NCBI RefSeq assembly: GCF_003545715.1
Contig: NZ_QVNU01000004.1
Location: 558,001 to 622,000 of the forward strand
Source: Taibaiella koreensis
GTDB lineage: Bacteria > Bacteroidota > Bacteroidia > Chitinophagales > Chitinophagaceae
Direction of reading: 5' to 3'
DNA length: 64,000 nucleotides
Positions 17,591 to 25,618 of the stretch are shown here, piece by piece. How positions within the stretch are numbered: position 1 is the stretch's first letter; every line of letters starts with the position of its first letter. A program made the translations under genes and the position numbers. Below the pieces are notes generated by a model. That model was not told the DNA's origin and made no database searches. It saw only the letters and a list, made by a program, of their open reading frames with translations.

Positions 17591-18401
17591 AATTGATATG
17601 ATTTGTGATTAGCATTAAATTGTGCTGATAGTCTTCCATTAGGTGGTAATTGTTACCGATGGCATAGTTGACCATTTCAGGCAGACGTTCTTCCCGCAGT
17701 GCATGGATGAACGCCATGAGGTCCACGGGATCCGATTTGAGAATATATTTGATGATACGGGTATTCATGATGAAATTATCCTCGTTAATGATCGTCACAA
17801 GGTCGCTGCGATCCTTCACGGCAAAGTAGTTGAGATAATTCTCAAAGTTAGGCGGTATCGCCTTATTCATCAGTTGTGCATAATAGACAAACACGAACCG
17901 GCCCTTGATCTCTTCCCGTTCCAGCTGCTGTCTGATGATCTGCTCATGGCTACCGGTGATCTTGATATCATCGATGAAAAGGACCATCCGGCCTTCCAGG
18001 AAATGCTTATCCAGGTGATAGGTATCGGAAGAAATGAGTCGCATCCTTTCTTCAAAATCGAGGTTACCATAATCGACTGTATAGGTCTTGTAGCGATGGA
18101 TCTTGGATTGCAGCAACGATTTGCGCTGATGACGGAACAGGAACCGGTTCACTTCATCCCTGAAGAATAAGGACAGGGCATTGGACGCTGTAGGTATTGC
18201 ATGATAAGGACTGGGAACAAAAACGATATTCTCTTCGGCCAGCAGGGCATCGCCGTGCAATTCTACAAAATGGCGCCCCAGCTCCTGCCCGAAAGCACGG
18301 GCGATATCCCCGTCGCCAAACTTGAATTTGCTGTAAGCGGCGGCGTCGAAGGGAATCTGTCCGGGATCGTCGATATGATGTCTTGAAAAGTCGGAATACA
18401 T
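17580..18401 (-). CDS. Ter-associated phosphoribosyltransferase
   Basis: 273 residues. The PRPP-binding motif of type I phosphoribosyltransferases is visible as VLFIDDIKITGSHE (DD at 144-145, TGS at 149-151), with an upstream FVPSPYHAIPTA substrate or diphosphate loop. In Ter systems such enzymes are predicted from comparative genomics to take part in making a nucleoside-like metabolite. Its ATG overlaps the HAD gene stop by one base (TAATG), and its 3' end overlaps the next TerD gene by 11 bp, so the three are tightly coupled. No ATP-grasp or aldolase partner is seen nearby. Confidence 0.82.
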   Translation of the reverse strand: MYSDFSRHHIDDPGQIPFDAAAYSKFKFGDGDIARAFGQELGRHFVELHGDALLAEENIVFVPSPYHAIPTASNALSLFFRDEVNRFLFRHQRKSLLQSKIHRYKTYTVDYGNLDFEERMRLISSDTYHLDKHFLEGRMVLFIDDIKITGSHEQIIRQQLEREEIKGRFVFVYYAQLMNKAIPPNFENYLNYFAVKDRSDLVTIINEDNFIMNTRIIKYILKSDPVDLMAFIHALREERLPEMVNYAIGNNYHLMEDYQHNLMLITNHINYGN

Positions 18402-19093
18402 TAATTCAAAAATAAGTTACGCAAAGTGGCGTCCTGCTCCAGCAGCGCAGAGCGGAAACCGAAGCGCCGGGCGCCCTCAAGGTCGGCTATGGGGTTGTCG
18501 CCCACATGAAGAAGCTCTTCTTTTTCCAGCGGCCTCAGCCTTGCCGACGCTTCCATAAGCTGCCCGTAGGCCTTAAACGAAGGTTTGGAGCTGCCTATCT
18601 CATCGGAATATAGCTGAAAGTCGAAATACACCGCAATGCCCAACCGCTCCAGTACGGGCCTTAGGGTACGCCCCAGTATGAAGCCCGTATTGCTGAGGAT
18701 GCTCAGGGTATGACCCTTTGCCCGCAACGCTTCCAGTATGCCGGCAGTACCTGTATCCAACAGACGGGGCATATGTTCAAAGAACAGGAGCTCCGCTTTT
18801 TGGTAGTATGCCGTCATGGCTTCTTCCTCGATGGCATCGGGCGGCACGCCCAGCCGGTCGAGGATCACATACAGCATTTCGCTGTACTGGACATTACCGC
18901 CCGCCCTTTCGTTGATCCGGTTGAACAGGCGATCGTGGTAAGTAAATACCTCCTGCACTTCGGCATCGCTCCGGCGTACCCCGAAATGCTGCGCCATCAG
19001 CACAGCACGACGGGATTTATATTCCGGATTGGAGCAGATGAGCGTGAGCCAGAGGTCAAAGGAAATATGCCTGATCCCCTCAAGTAGCGCCAT
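18401..19093 (-). CDS. HAD-superfamily hydrolase (Ter-associated)
   Basis: 230 residues with the HAD motifs: SFDLWLTL (nucleophile D13), LSILSNTGF (motif II), GSSKPSFKAYG (motif III Lys) and HVGDNPIADLEGA (motif IV). The second position of the DxD motif is Trp rather than Asp, as in several COG1011-like proteins, so classical phosphatase chemistry is uncertain. It is 4 bp downstream of a TerD gene and overlaps the phosphoribosyltransferase start by one base. It is probably the partner of that enzyme in a small-molecule pathway (inference). Confidence 0.85.
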   Translation of the reverse strand: MALLEGIRHISFDLWLTLICSNPEYKSRRAVLMAQHFGVRRSDAEVQEVFTYHDRLFNRINERAGGNVQYSEMLYVILDRLGVPPDAIEEEAMTAYYQKAELLFFEHMPRLLDTGTAGILEALRAKGHTLSILSNTGFILGRTLRPVLERLGIAVYFDFQLYSDEIGSSKPSFKAYGQLMEASARLRPLEKEELLHVGDNPIADLEGARRFGFRSALLEQDATLRNLFLN

Positions 19094-19097
19094 GTGA

Positions 19098-19772
19098 TTA
19101 ACGGGTATATTGTCTCAGTATCTCTACGAAATTGTCGGAAGATTCGGGATTACCCAGTGCGCGGAATTTCCAGCCGCCATCTTTACGATAAACTTCTGCA
19201 AAGACCATGCCACACATATTGTTGAAGGTGGCATCGCCCGACATGCTGTATTTCGCGATCTCGCGGCCGCGGGCATCCACCGCGCGGATAAAGGCATTCT
19301 CGACCATACCGAAATGCTGCCCGTTCTGGCGACCCTGGTAAATGGTTACGAGAAAAACAATGCGATCGTATTTGGGATCGAGCGCATTGAGCCTGACGAT
19401 GATCTGCTCATCGTCGCCCTCGCCGGCCCCGGTACGGTTGTCGCCCGTAAGCCATATATTGCCCGATGGATGTTTCTGGGAATTGAAGAAGATGATATCG
19501 CCCTGGTAAAGACCGATCTGGCGGCCATCGTTGGATTGCACTGTGCGACCGAGATCGGCCACCTTCCCCTGGGCATCGAGCAGGAAGGCAATGGCATCAA
19601 GGTCATAATCGGCCTCTTTATTACCACCCAGCAGCTTGCCCAGGAAGCCGCCGCTCTTTTGCTGGCGTACGTCCCAGCCCAGCCCGATAGTTACTTGTGA
19701 AAGGTCGAACTCTTCGCCTTTATCGTTTTTACGCAGGTCGATGGTCTGACCCTTTACCAGATTAATTGCCAT
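19098..19772 (-). CDS. TerD-family protein (TerX/TerZ-like) 2
   Basis: 224 residues. It begins MAINLVKGQTIDLRK and carries VTIGLGWDVRQQ, a Gly-rich insert (KSGGFLGKLLGGNKE), YDLDAIAF, WLTGDNRTGAGEGDDEQI (calcium-site residues) and FAEVYRKDGGWKFRALG. The long insert places it with the TerX/TerZ-like proteins. It lies 20 bp after the first TerD gene of the operon and 4 bp before the HAD gene. Likely cytoplasmic Ca-binding, as in the family. Confidence 0.9.
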   Translation of the reverse strand: MAINLVKGQTIDLRKNDKGEEFDLSQVTIGLGWDVRQQKSGGFLGKLLGGNKEADYDLDAIAFLLDAQGKVADLGRTVQSNDGRQIGLYQGDIIFFNSQKHPSGNIWLTGDNRTGAGEGDDEQIIVRLNALDPKYDRIVFLVTIYQGRQNGQHFGMVENAFIRAVDARGREIAKYSMSGDATFNNMCGMVFAEVYRKDGGWKFRALGNPESSDNFVEILRQYTR

Positions 19773-19792
19773 AAATAATAGGGGTTTAAAGC

Positions 19793-20368
19793 TTATTTGA
19801 TCACCTGGCCGGTGAAATATTTGGATACAAAAAAGGCAAGATCTTCCTTATAGCCGATGCCCGATGCTTCGAATTTCCACGTTCCATTACGTTTATACAG
19901 GCGGCCGAATTCTACGGCAGTTTCAATAGAGAAGTCTTCGCCCAGTTCATATTTAGCGACTTCACTACCGTTGGCATCGTCCACGATACGAATATAGGAA
20001 TTGCGTACCTGGCCAAAGTTCTGATGACGCTGCGCGGCTTCATGTATCGTCACCACAAACAGGATCTCTTCGATAGCAGCATCGACTTTGATCAGGTCTA
20101 CCTGGATGGTTTCATCGTCGCCGTCGGCGCTGTTGCCACCCGTAGGATCGTCGCCCGTATGGTGCAGGCCGCCATCGGGAGAGTCGGTATTGCCATAAAA
20201 AACAAAATATTCTTCAGCCGGGATCAGGCGGTTGTTGTTGATCATGAAAGCTGAAGCATCGAGGTCGAAAGCCGCGCCGGTACCCTCGTTGGGGTTCCAG
20301 CCCAGCCCTACACTCAGTTTGGAAAGGCCAATATCGATTTTCTGGCCCTTCTGGAGATTTATCGCCAT
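19793..20368 (-). CDS. terD: TerD/TerE-family protein, first gene of the Ter operon
   Basis: 191 residues from the ATG at 20368. The frame extends upstream to 20464, but all paralogues start MAINLQKGQ or nearly so, so this start is chosen. It shows LSVGLGWNPNEG, FDLDASAFM, HHTGDDPTGGNSADGDDETI and FSIETAVEFGRLYKR, the TerD acidic calcium-binding pattern. It is closest to the 183-residue TerD in this cluster. As the most upstream minus-strand Ter gene, it should follow the main Ter promoter in the 20369-20600 interval; no clear box was identified. Confidence 0.92.
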   Translation of the reverse strand: MAINLQKGQKIDIGLSKLSVGLGWNPNEGTGAAFDLDASAFMINNNRLIPAEEYFVFYGNTDSPDGGLHHTGDDPTGGNSADGDDETIQVDLIKVDAAIEEILFVVTIHEAAQRHQNFGQVRNSYIRIVDDANGSEVAKYELGEDFSIETAVEFGRLYKRNGTWKFEASGIGYKEDLAFFVSKYFTGQVIK

Positions 20369-20601
20369 AGTACAGGATTTAATCGCCGTAAAAATAGGGA
20401 TAAATTTGAGAGAAAGGCCGAACTGGATTTGCGGAAATCTCCTATTGCGCTGTTTATTAAACAAATTATAACAGCTTAATGGTTTCCTTGCAGTGCAAAT
20501 AGGGAGTTTTTCGCATCATGGTGCAGGGCTATGACGAAGGTAAATAAATGGCTGCTATGGTTAGGAATTGTACAGGCCTTAGCAGCACAGCGTCACCCGG
20601 C

Positions 20602-20678
20602 TACGTAGAGACGTTGCATGCCTATGTAGTAGTGCCGGCTGTGTAGAGACGTTGCATGCAACGTCTCTACACAGCCGG
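20602..20678. repeat. GTAGAGACGTTGCATG repeats with 44-bp perfect palindrome
   Basis: A half copy (ACGTAGAGACGTTGCATG at 20602) precedes a perfect 44-bp palindrome at 20635-20678 that begins CCGGCTGTGTAGAGACG and ends in its mirror. The central core equals that of the palindrome at 16372-16417, but the outer arm sequence differs (CCGGCTG versus CGTTTTCC). It lies between the rpsB terminator and the Ter cluster promoter region. Confidence 0.75.
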
Positions 20679-20688
20679 GGAAAAACAA

Positions 20689-20721
20689 AAAAACCGTTCC
20701 TCTTTCGGGGAAACGGTTTTT
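20689..20721 (-). terminator. Terminator of the rplM-rpsI-rpsB operon
   Basis: AAAACCGTTCC and GGGGAAACGGTTTTT pair across a short loop just after the rpsB stop, on the minus strand, with an A/T tract typical of rho-independent termination. Confidence 0.7.
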
Positions 20722-20751
20722 GATAACTTGAACAGTTGGCCGGATAATCGC

Positions 20752-21657
20752 TTATCGCTTGGCGCCTGCACCAGCTGCGGGCCTGCGGCCACCGGGACCG
20801 GAAGTACCGCCACCACCGGGGCCACGACGGCCACGGCCTGCGCCACCAGCAGCACCACCGGGCTTACCGCCGCTGCGCTTGGCTTCCTCGTCGTCCAGAT
20901 CAAGACCACGGGTGCGCTCTGTAAATTCTTCTTCACCTTCTTCCTGCTCCTGCTCTTTATTCTGGGCGCGTTCTTCTACGCCTTCGATAATAGCCGCCAC
21001 CAGGTAGTTGGTTACGATAGCGATCGATTTGGTCGCATCATCGTTGGAGGGTATGGAGAAGTCAACTTTTGTAGGATCGCTGTTGGTATCTACCATCGCA
21101 AAGGTAGTGATACCCAAGCGCTTGGCTTCTGCCAGGGCGATGTGCTCGTGGCTGATGTCCACGATGAACAGCGCTGCAGGCGTACGGCCCATCTGGGAGA
21201 TACCACCCAGTACTTTTTCCATTTTCTGCTTGCTGCGGTCCAGGGTCAGGCGTTCCTTTTTGGTTACGCTATCCAGGGTACCGTCGTTCAGCATTTTTTC
21301 GATGCTCTGCATCTTCTTCACACTCTTACGAATGGTTTGGAAGTTGGTAAGCATACCACCCAGCCAGCGCTCGGTAACGAAAGGCATGTTGGCTTTTGCA
21401 GCAGCTTCGGCAACGATCTCTTTCGCTTGCTTTTTGGTCGCAACGAACATGATCTTCTTACCGCTTTTGGCGATAGACTTCAGGGCAGCAGCAGATTCCT
21501 GCAGGCCTTCGATAGTCTTGTTCAGATCGATGATGTGAATGCCGTTCTTTTCGGTAAAGATGAAAGGCAGCATTTTCGGATTCCATTTTTTCTTCTGGTG
21601 ACCGAAGTGTACGCCCGCTTCCAGCAACTGCTGATGTAATGATTTATTTTCTTCCAT
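20752..21657 (-). CDS. rpsB: 30S ribosomal protein S2
   Basis: 301 residues. The first 235 or so match S2: HQQLLEAGVHFGHQKKKWNP, ERWLGGMLTNFQTIRKS, DPTKVDFSIPSNDDA and IAIVTNYLVAAIIEG. The usual S2 length is about 230-260; here an acidic segment (KEQEQEEGEEEF) is followed by a Gly/Arg-rich tail of about 45 residues (GGAGRGRRGPGGGG). It is the last gene of the rplM-rpsI-rpsB group and ends at a terminator. tsf, its common downstream partner, does not follow. Confidence 0.96.
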   Translation of the reverse strand: MEENKSLHQQLLEAGVHFGHQKKKWNPKMLPFIFTEKNGIHIIDLNKTIEGLQESAAALKSIAKSGKKIMFVATKKQAKEIVAEAAAKANMPFVTERWLGGMLTNFQTIRKSVKKMQSIEKMLNDGTLDSVTKKERLTLDRSKQKMEKVLGGISQMGRTPAALFIVDISHEHIALAEAKRLGITTFAMVDTNSDPTKVDFSIPSNDDATKSIAIVTNYLVAAIIEGVEERAQNKEQEQEEGEEEFTERTRGLDLDDEEAKRSGGKPGGAAGGAGRGRRGPGGGGTSGPGGRRPAAGAGAKR

Positions 21658-21740
21658 TGTTGGAAAATTGAATGAGTTGATAATGATTTAAAAATAAGCT
21701 TATCCTCATTACCGCCCTTTGCAGGACAATAATAACCGGA

Positions 21741-22130
21741 TTAACGTTTAGAGAACTGGAAGCTACGACGTGCTTTAGCTTTACCGAATTTCTTACGTTC
21801 AACCACACGGGGATCGCGACGCAATAAGCCTTGTTTTTTCAACGCAGGACGAAAATCTCCGTTCACTTCGCAGAGCGCGCGGGCAATTCCTAATTTAATG
21901 GCTTCGGCCTGGCCTTTAGGACCACCGCCTTGTACATTTACCGTAATATCGTACTGATCCACGGCTTCTATCGTTTTCAGCGGAAGCTCTACCTGGTTCT
22001 GCAGGTAGATCAGTGTGAAGTAGGATTTATATTCTTTGTCGTTTACCTTGATCTCGCCGGTACCCTTGCTCAGGTATACGCGGGCTACCGCTTCTTTACG
22101 ACGACCTACTGCATTTTTTTGTTTTTCCAT
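21741..22130 (-). CDS. rpsI: 30S ribosomal protein S9
   Basis: 129 residues, the normal S9 length. It shows NAVGRRKEAVARVYLSKG at the N-terminus and the conserved C-terminal DPRVVERKKFGKAKARRSFQ-type tail ending SKR, which reaches the P-site tRNA in the small subunit. It lies 40 bp after rplM and 83 bp before rpsB on the same strand. Confidence 0.97.
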   Translation of the reverse strand: MEKQKNAVGRRKEAVARVYLSKGTGEIKVNDKEYKSYFTLIYLQNQVELPLKTIEAVDQYDITVNVQGGGPKGQAEAIKLGIARALCEVNGDFRPALKKQGLLRRDPRVVERKKFGKAKARRSFQFSKR

Positions 22131-22170
22131 TATCGTTAGAAAGTTAATATGCCCCTAAAGGGCCTAGGGG

Positions 22171-22620
22171 TTAATATTTGAATTCTTTGGGTTGTTGCGC
22201 CTGATGTCCATGTTCTGCGCCTTCGTAAACAAACAGCTTTTTGTACATTGCACGACCCAGACGATTCTTGGGCAGCATGCCTTTTACAGCGCGCTCGATC
22301 ACAGCGTTGGGACGACGGTTGATCAGGTTTTTGGCAGATTCATGTTTCTGGCCGCCAGGATAACCGGTTACGTGCTGGTAATCTTTATCTTCCAGCTTAT
22401 TGCCGGTCAGTACGATCTTTCCGGAATTGATCACGATCACATAATCTCCGCAATCGAAGTGAGGCGTATAGTAAGCCTTGTTTTTGCCACGCAGTACGGC
22501 AGCAATTTTAGAACTGAAGCGACCTAAAGTCTGGTTGGTAGCGTCGGCAACCCACCATTCACGCTTCACGATGTTTTCGTTAGCAGACTGGGTCCTGTAG
22601 CTCAATTGTTTAAGAGACAT
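22171..22620 (-). CDS. rplM: 50S ribosomal protein L13
   Basis: 149 residues. L13 is recognised from WWVADATNQTLGRFSSKIA, NKAYYTPHFDCGDYVIVINS and the motif AVKGMLPKNRLGRAMYKKL. It is the first gene of the rplM-rpsI-rpsB operon. A promoter of Bacteroidetes type lies about 86 bp upstream. Confidence 0.97.
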   Translation of the reverse strand: MSLKQLSYRTQSANENIVKREWWVADATNQTLGRFSSKIAAVLRGKNKAYYTPHFDCGDYVIVINSGKIVLTGNKLEDKDYQHVTGYPGGQKHESAKNLINRRPNAVIERAVKGMLPKNRLGRAMYKKLFVYEGAEHGHQAQQPKEFKY

Positions 22621-22705
22621 TGTAAATTTGCTTTTTGCTTGAACGATAATTCTTTTTCGCCGTTGCCTTATGTTTTACAACATAAAAATACTTGCAATCG
22701 GAGCG

Positions 22706-22737
22706 CAAAGGTAAAACCAGTGTGGAAAACTACCAAA
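22706..22737 (-). promoter_or_regulatory. Bacteroidetes-type promoter of rplM-rpsI-rpsB
   Basis: On the minus strand TTTG (22737-22734) is followed after 20 bases by TACCTTTG (22713-22706). This fits the Bacteroidetes housekeeping consensus TTTG-N19/21-TAnnTTTG and lies 86 bp before the rplM start codon. Confidence 0.65.
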
Positions 22738-23087
22738 ATTTTCATTACTTTTTTTTCACACGCCTTTGCAAGATATTGATTTTCAATAAATATTTTGGAT
22801 TTATTTTTGAATACCATACCCAAAACCCCTATTTTCCAGGCTTTTTAACCGTAACACTACGACCATAGGCAGTACAGCACTCCATCCTGGCGCCTGACCC
22901 TGATCTGCACAGGCATCAATCATAAATTTCTTGTTTGTCCCGGATGATCTACCCGGCAAGGGGACAGCCACGCCCATAAAAGCTATTGACAGCAACGCCC
23001 CCGATTGGCGTAGCCCCAAGGTAATTTAGCGCTATCATTCATCCGGTTTACCAGATACCGGGATTTTTATCTTTTAAACACAATTTT
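22738..23087. other. Intergenic region between divergent rplM and beta-helix gene
   Basis: About 350 bp without a convincing gene. A 72-codon minus frame at 22801-23019 lacks recognisable features. The segment should hold the promoter of the beta-helix gene; TAATTTAG near 23020 is a weak -7 candidate. Confidence 0.4.
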
Positions 23088-24710
23088 ATGCCTACACCTT
23101 CAAATCACAGTTTTTCTGTGGACACTTTAACTGATCCTTCAAACGGCCTGATCACGCTTGACGGCGCCTTCGACGGGCAAACCGTAAATGTATCGGGTTA
23201 TTACACAACCAACGATGGCGGCGGCGGCACCTTTTACTGGGATGCCGGCAACCTGGACAGCGCCAACGACGGCACCATCTTTACCGGCGCGACACCGGCC
23301 GCCGGTCGCTGGAAGCGCATTTTCAGCAATACCGTAGACGTTAAATGGTTTGGCGCCAAAGGCGACAATGTCACCGATGATACCGTTGCGCTTCAGAAAG
23401 CGCTGGATTTCGTAGCCATACATGCCTACGATCTGCACCTTTCTATGGGAACATACCGGGTCACGACTCCGGCCAGCGGTACACACGTATTGCTGCTGGA
23501 TCTGTACCAACGCAATACCCTCAATATCTTCGGCGATGGTACAGCACAGTCGGTCATACATTACGATGCCGATCTCTCCAATCCCAATGCCAATTGCGAT
23601 GTGTTCAAAATACTGGGCACTATCGGCAATACTTTCGAGATCAGCAATTTTTCTGTTTTGGGCAACAACAACGCCAATGTTCGTGGCCGGGGCTTGTCAC
23701 TGGAATACATGACCACCGTCACTGCCAGGAACTTGAAACTGCAGCTACTGGATACCGGCATTTATCTGAAAGATGTGCTCAGCAGCAATTTTCTGAATGT
23801 GAGCTGCAACTATTGTCGCGTAGGTGTGGAGGGAAAAGGAGAAGGAGGCCGGCCTGGTCCGAATGACTTCGGTGTGCTGCCGCCCAACCTGATCAATTTT
23901 ACCTCCGGTTATCTCAGCAGCAATTTCAGCTATGGCGCCATTCTTTCCCGCTTGCATAGCGTTACCTTCCTGGCCAGCTCGTTTGAAGGCAATGGTGCAC
24001 AGGGCGACTCTGGCACAGGCGGCCTGTACTGCTATTTTGATGCCGCCAACGGCGCCAACGGGATCAACATCAATAACTGCTACTTTGAAGGGAATGCAGG
24101 AGGCGCCGATATTACGGTAGATAATGCCGGTAGCGGAACACATACCTTCTCAGGCAATACTTTTAACCGGCTGAATGCCACGGCATATACCATCAACAAC
24201 ATTCTCATCAACGGCAACGGCTCCAACCCGGCGACCTTTGGTCTTAGCAGAACCAAGCTCGTCTTCCTGGGCAACGGCTTCCTGGTAGCCAATAGCTATG
24301 TAGCCGATGCCGGCCGTAAAACCATTCAATTGCAGGATGGCGGCAGCTACGGTCAGTTTGATGTAGTGGAAGAAAGCAATGTGTACACGGGGATCGTCGA
24401 TGCTCCTGCCTTCAGCAGCAAGACCCCTCAACTTTCGGAAACCACCAGGGTAAAAGCCTTTGGCCGCTTTAACAGCGATGGTAGCCCGCTTTCATCTTAT
24501 AATGTTGCTTCCTGTCAGCAGGTGGCAACGGGTGTGTACAATGTCTACTATGCCAATCCTATGTCCCTCACAGTGGCGGGCACCCCTGCCCTCGTGGGCA
24601 GCGTCGGACATATTTATATCAGCTACGAAGATCCCACTTATATTCAGGTGGCGATAACAGATACGAGCGCGGCGCCAATGGACAGCCGGTTTACGCTGGC
24701 TGTATATTAA
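23088..24710 (+). CDS. Pectate-lyase-superfamily parallel beta-helix protein
   Basis: 540 residues. The segment VDVKWFGAKGDNVTDDTVALQKALDFV (about residues 83-109) is the typical N-terminal signature of the pectate lyase 3 / glycoside hydrolase 28-like beta-helix, followed by Asn/Gly-rich rungs (ISNFSVLGNNNANVRG, ININNCYFEGNAGGADI). No signal peptide is seen; the protein begins MPTPSNHSFSVDTLTDPSNG. Similar architectures occur in phage tail spikes and in bacterial surface glycosidases. No phage genes are nearby. The substrate is unknown. Confidence 0.8.
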   Translation: MPTPSNHSFSVDTLTDPSNGLITLDGAFDGQTVNVSGYYTTNDGGGGTFYWDAGNLDSANDGTIFTGATPAAGRWKRIFSNTVDVKWFGAKGDNVTDDTVALQKALDFVAIHAYDLHLSMGTYRVTTPASGTHVLLLDLYQRNTLNIFGDGTAQSVIHYDADLSNPNANCDVFKILGTIGNTFEISNFSVLGNNNANVRGRGLSLEYMTTVTARNLKLQLLDTGIYLKDVLSSNFLNVSCNYCRVGVEGKGEGGRPGPNDFGVLPPNLINFTSGYLSSNFSYGAILSRLHSVTFLASSFEGNGAQGDSGTGGLYCYFDAANGANGININNCYFEGNAGGADITVDNAGSGTHTFSGNTFNRLNATAYTINNILINGNGSNPATFGLSRTKLVFLGNGFLVANSYVADAGRKTIQLQDGGSYGQFDVVEESNVYTGIVDAPAFSSKTPQLSETTRVKAFGRFNSDGSPLSSYNVASCQQVATGVYNVYYANPMSLTVAGTPALVGSVGHIYISYEDPTYIQVAITDTSAAPMDSRFTLAVY

Positions 24711-24717
24711 GATACAT

Positions 24718-24852
24718 GACTATCCCGGTATGGAAAACAAAACACCCGAATTCTTTGAGCATATCCTTCAGACGGCGATAGAATGGCGTTTCTGCGGGCA
24801 CAACAAGTGTGGTCGGGCTGCTTAAGCTAAAGTTTCTTGTATCGGGATAGTC
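24718..24852. mobile_element. MITE-like element, copy B (135 bp)
   Basis: Left end GACTATCCCGGTATGGAAAA; the right end in reverse complement reads GACTATCCCGATACAAGAAA. The interior is non-coding. It begins 8 bp after the beta-helix gene stop and lies between that gene and its apparent terminator at 24896, so it may have been inserted there. Flanks also mirror each other (GATACATG on both sides). Confidence 0.55.
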
Positions 24853-24895
24853 AATTCATGTATCTATCAGCAACCTGCAGAGCTATCCGCGGTTG

Positions 24896-24924
24896 GGAAG
24901 CCTTCATTCGAAGGCTTCCTTTTT
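24896..24924 (+). terminator. Rho-independent terminator
   Basis: GGAAGCCTTC, a 4-base loop ATTC, then GAAGGCTTCC and a T-tract. This is a perfect 10-bp stem, probably the terminator of the beta-helix gene. The remaining bases up to 25182 show no gene. Confidence 0.85.
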
Positions 24925-25182
24925 ATCCGGTCATGTCCTGTTCAGCCTATCCAGTTTGCTCACCATAAATGGTGTCTTCATCCTTTGCATCCCCTTTTTG
25001 ATACCGGTCAAAAGCGCTTTGGTGTATTAATTCTCTAACGGTCTGTTCCGCTACCCTATTTTAGTTCTGTAGATAAGTGATCCGAAGGCTGGCCTTTTAT
25101 CACCTATCTGTCCTGGCCAGGAAAGGGACATCCGAAAACCTTTAAAAGAGTAGGAATTACCATTCATTTAAAATCAAAATCT

Positions 25183-25413
25183 ATGAAACGCACAAAGCAA
25201 AACGGCAAATTGAAACTCGGAAAAGACGTAGTGAGCAGCCTGACAAAGGCCGAACAGAACAACCTCCTGGGTGGCGAACCGCAATGGACGACTTCCTTTG
25301 GAAATTGCAGCGGCTTTTTGTGCTGCAACCCAACAGGGTTAACCAAAACCTATTCACAAGTATTCAAATGCCTGCCCCAGGAACCGCAAGAGCCCCAAGG
25401 TGGTCTTGACTAA
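25183..25413 (+). CDS. Class I lanthipeptide-like precursor peptide 1
   Basis: 76 residues. The leader KLKLGKDVVSSLTKAEQNNL followed by LGG (residues 29-31) matches the Bacteroidetes lanthipeptide leader pattern KLxLxKxxIxxLxxxExxxIxGG. The core EPQWTTSFGNCSGFLCCNP and onwards contains Ser, Thr and four Cys, as required for lanthionine rings. It lies 0.5 kb upstream of a LanC cyclase gene. No dehydratase gene is visible, so maturation would have to be supplied in trans. Function as an antimicrobial or signal is unproven. Confidence 0.78.
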   Translation: MKRTKQNGKLKLGKDVVSSLTKAEQNNLLGGEPQWTTSFGNCSGFLCCNPTGLTKTYSQVFKCLPQEPQEPQGGLD

Positions 25414-25463
25414 ATTGACAGGCGTTAAGAACCCTTAAAGAAAAATCAAGCGTTATTTTTTCA

Positions 25464-25590
25464 GACTATCCGGGTATAGGAAACGAAGCCGGTCCTTGCG
25501 CTGGTTGAAAGGACAAAGATGATGCTTCGAACAAGCGCAGCAACCATTAATTGGAAGCAAATTGTATCCTATTTCTTATATCCGGATAGT
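25464..25590. mobile_element. MITE-like element, copy C (127 bp)
   Basis: Left end GACTATCCGGGTATAGGAAA; right end in reverse complement ACTATCCGGATATAAGAAAT. The interior shares GGTCCTTG...GAAAGG and GCTTCGAACAAGCGCAGCAA with copy D at 27340. The element lies between two lanthipeptide-like precursor genes and ends 28 bp before the second start codon, so it may contribute promoter sequence. Confidence 0.55.
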
Positions 25591-25618
25591 TACTTATTTT
25601 TTTGTAAAATCAAGATTC

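Noticed and set aside
22801-23019. 72-residue minus-strand frame in the rplM upstream gap
   Set aside because: No signal, domain or promoter context; gap looks regulatory.
23088-24710. Prophage explanation for the beta-helix protein
   Set aside because: No capsid, portal, integrase or lysis genes anywhere near; only one such protein.
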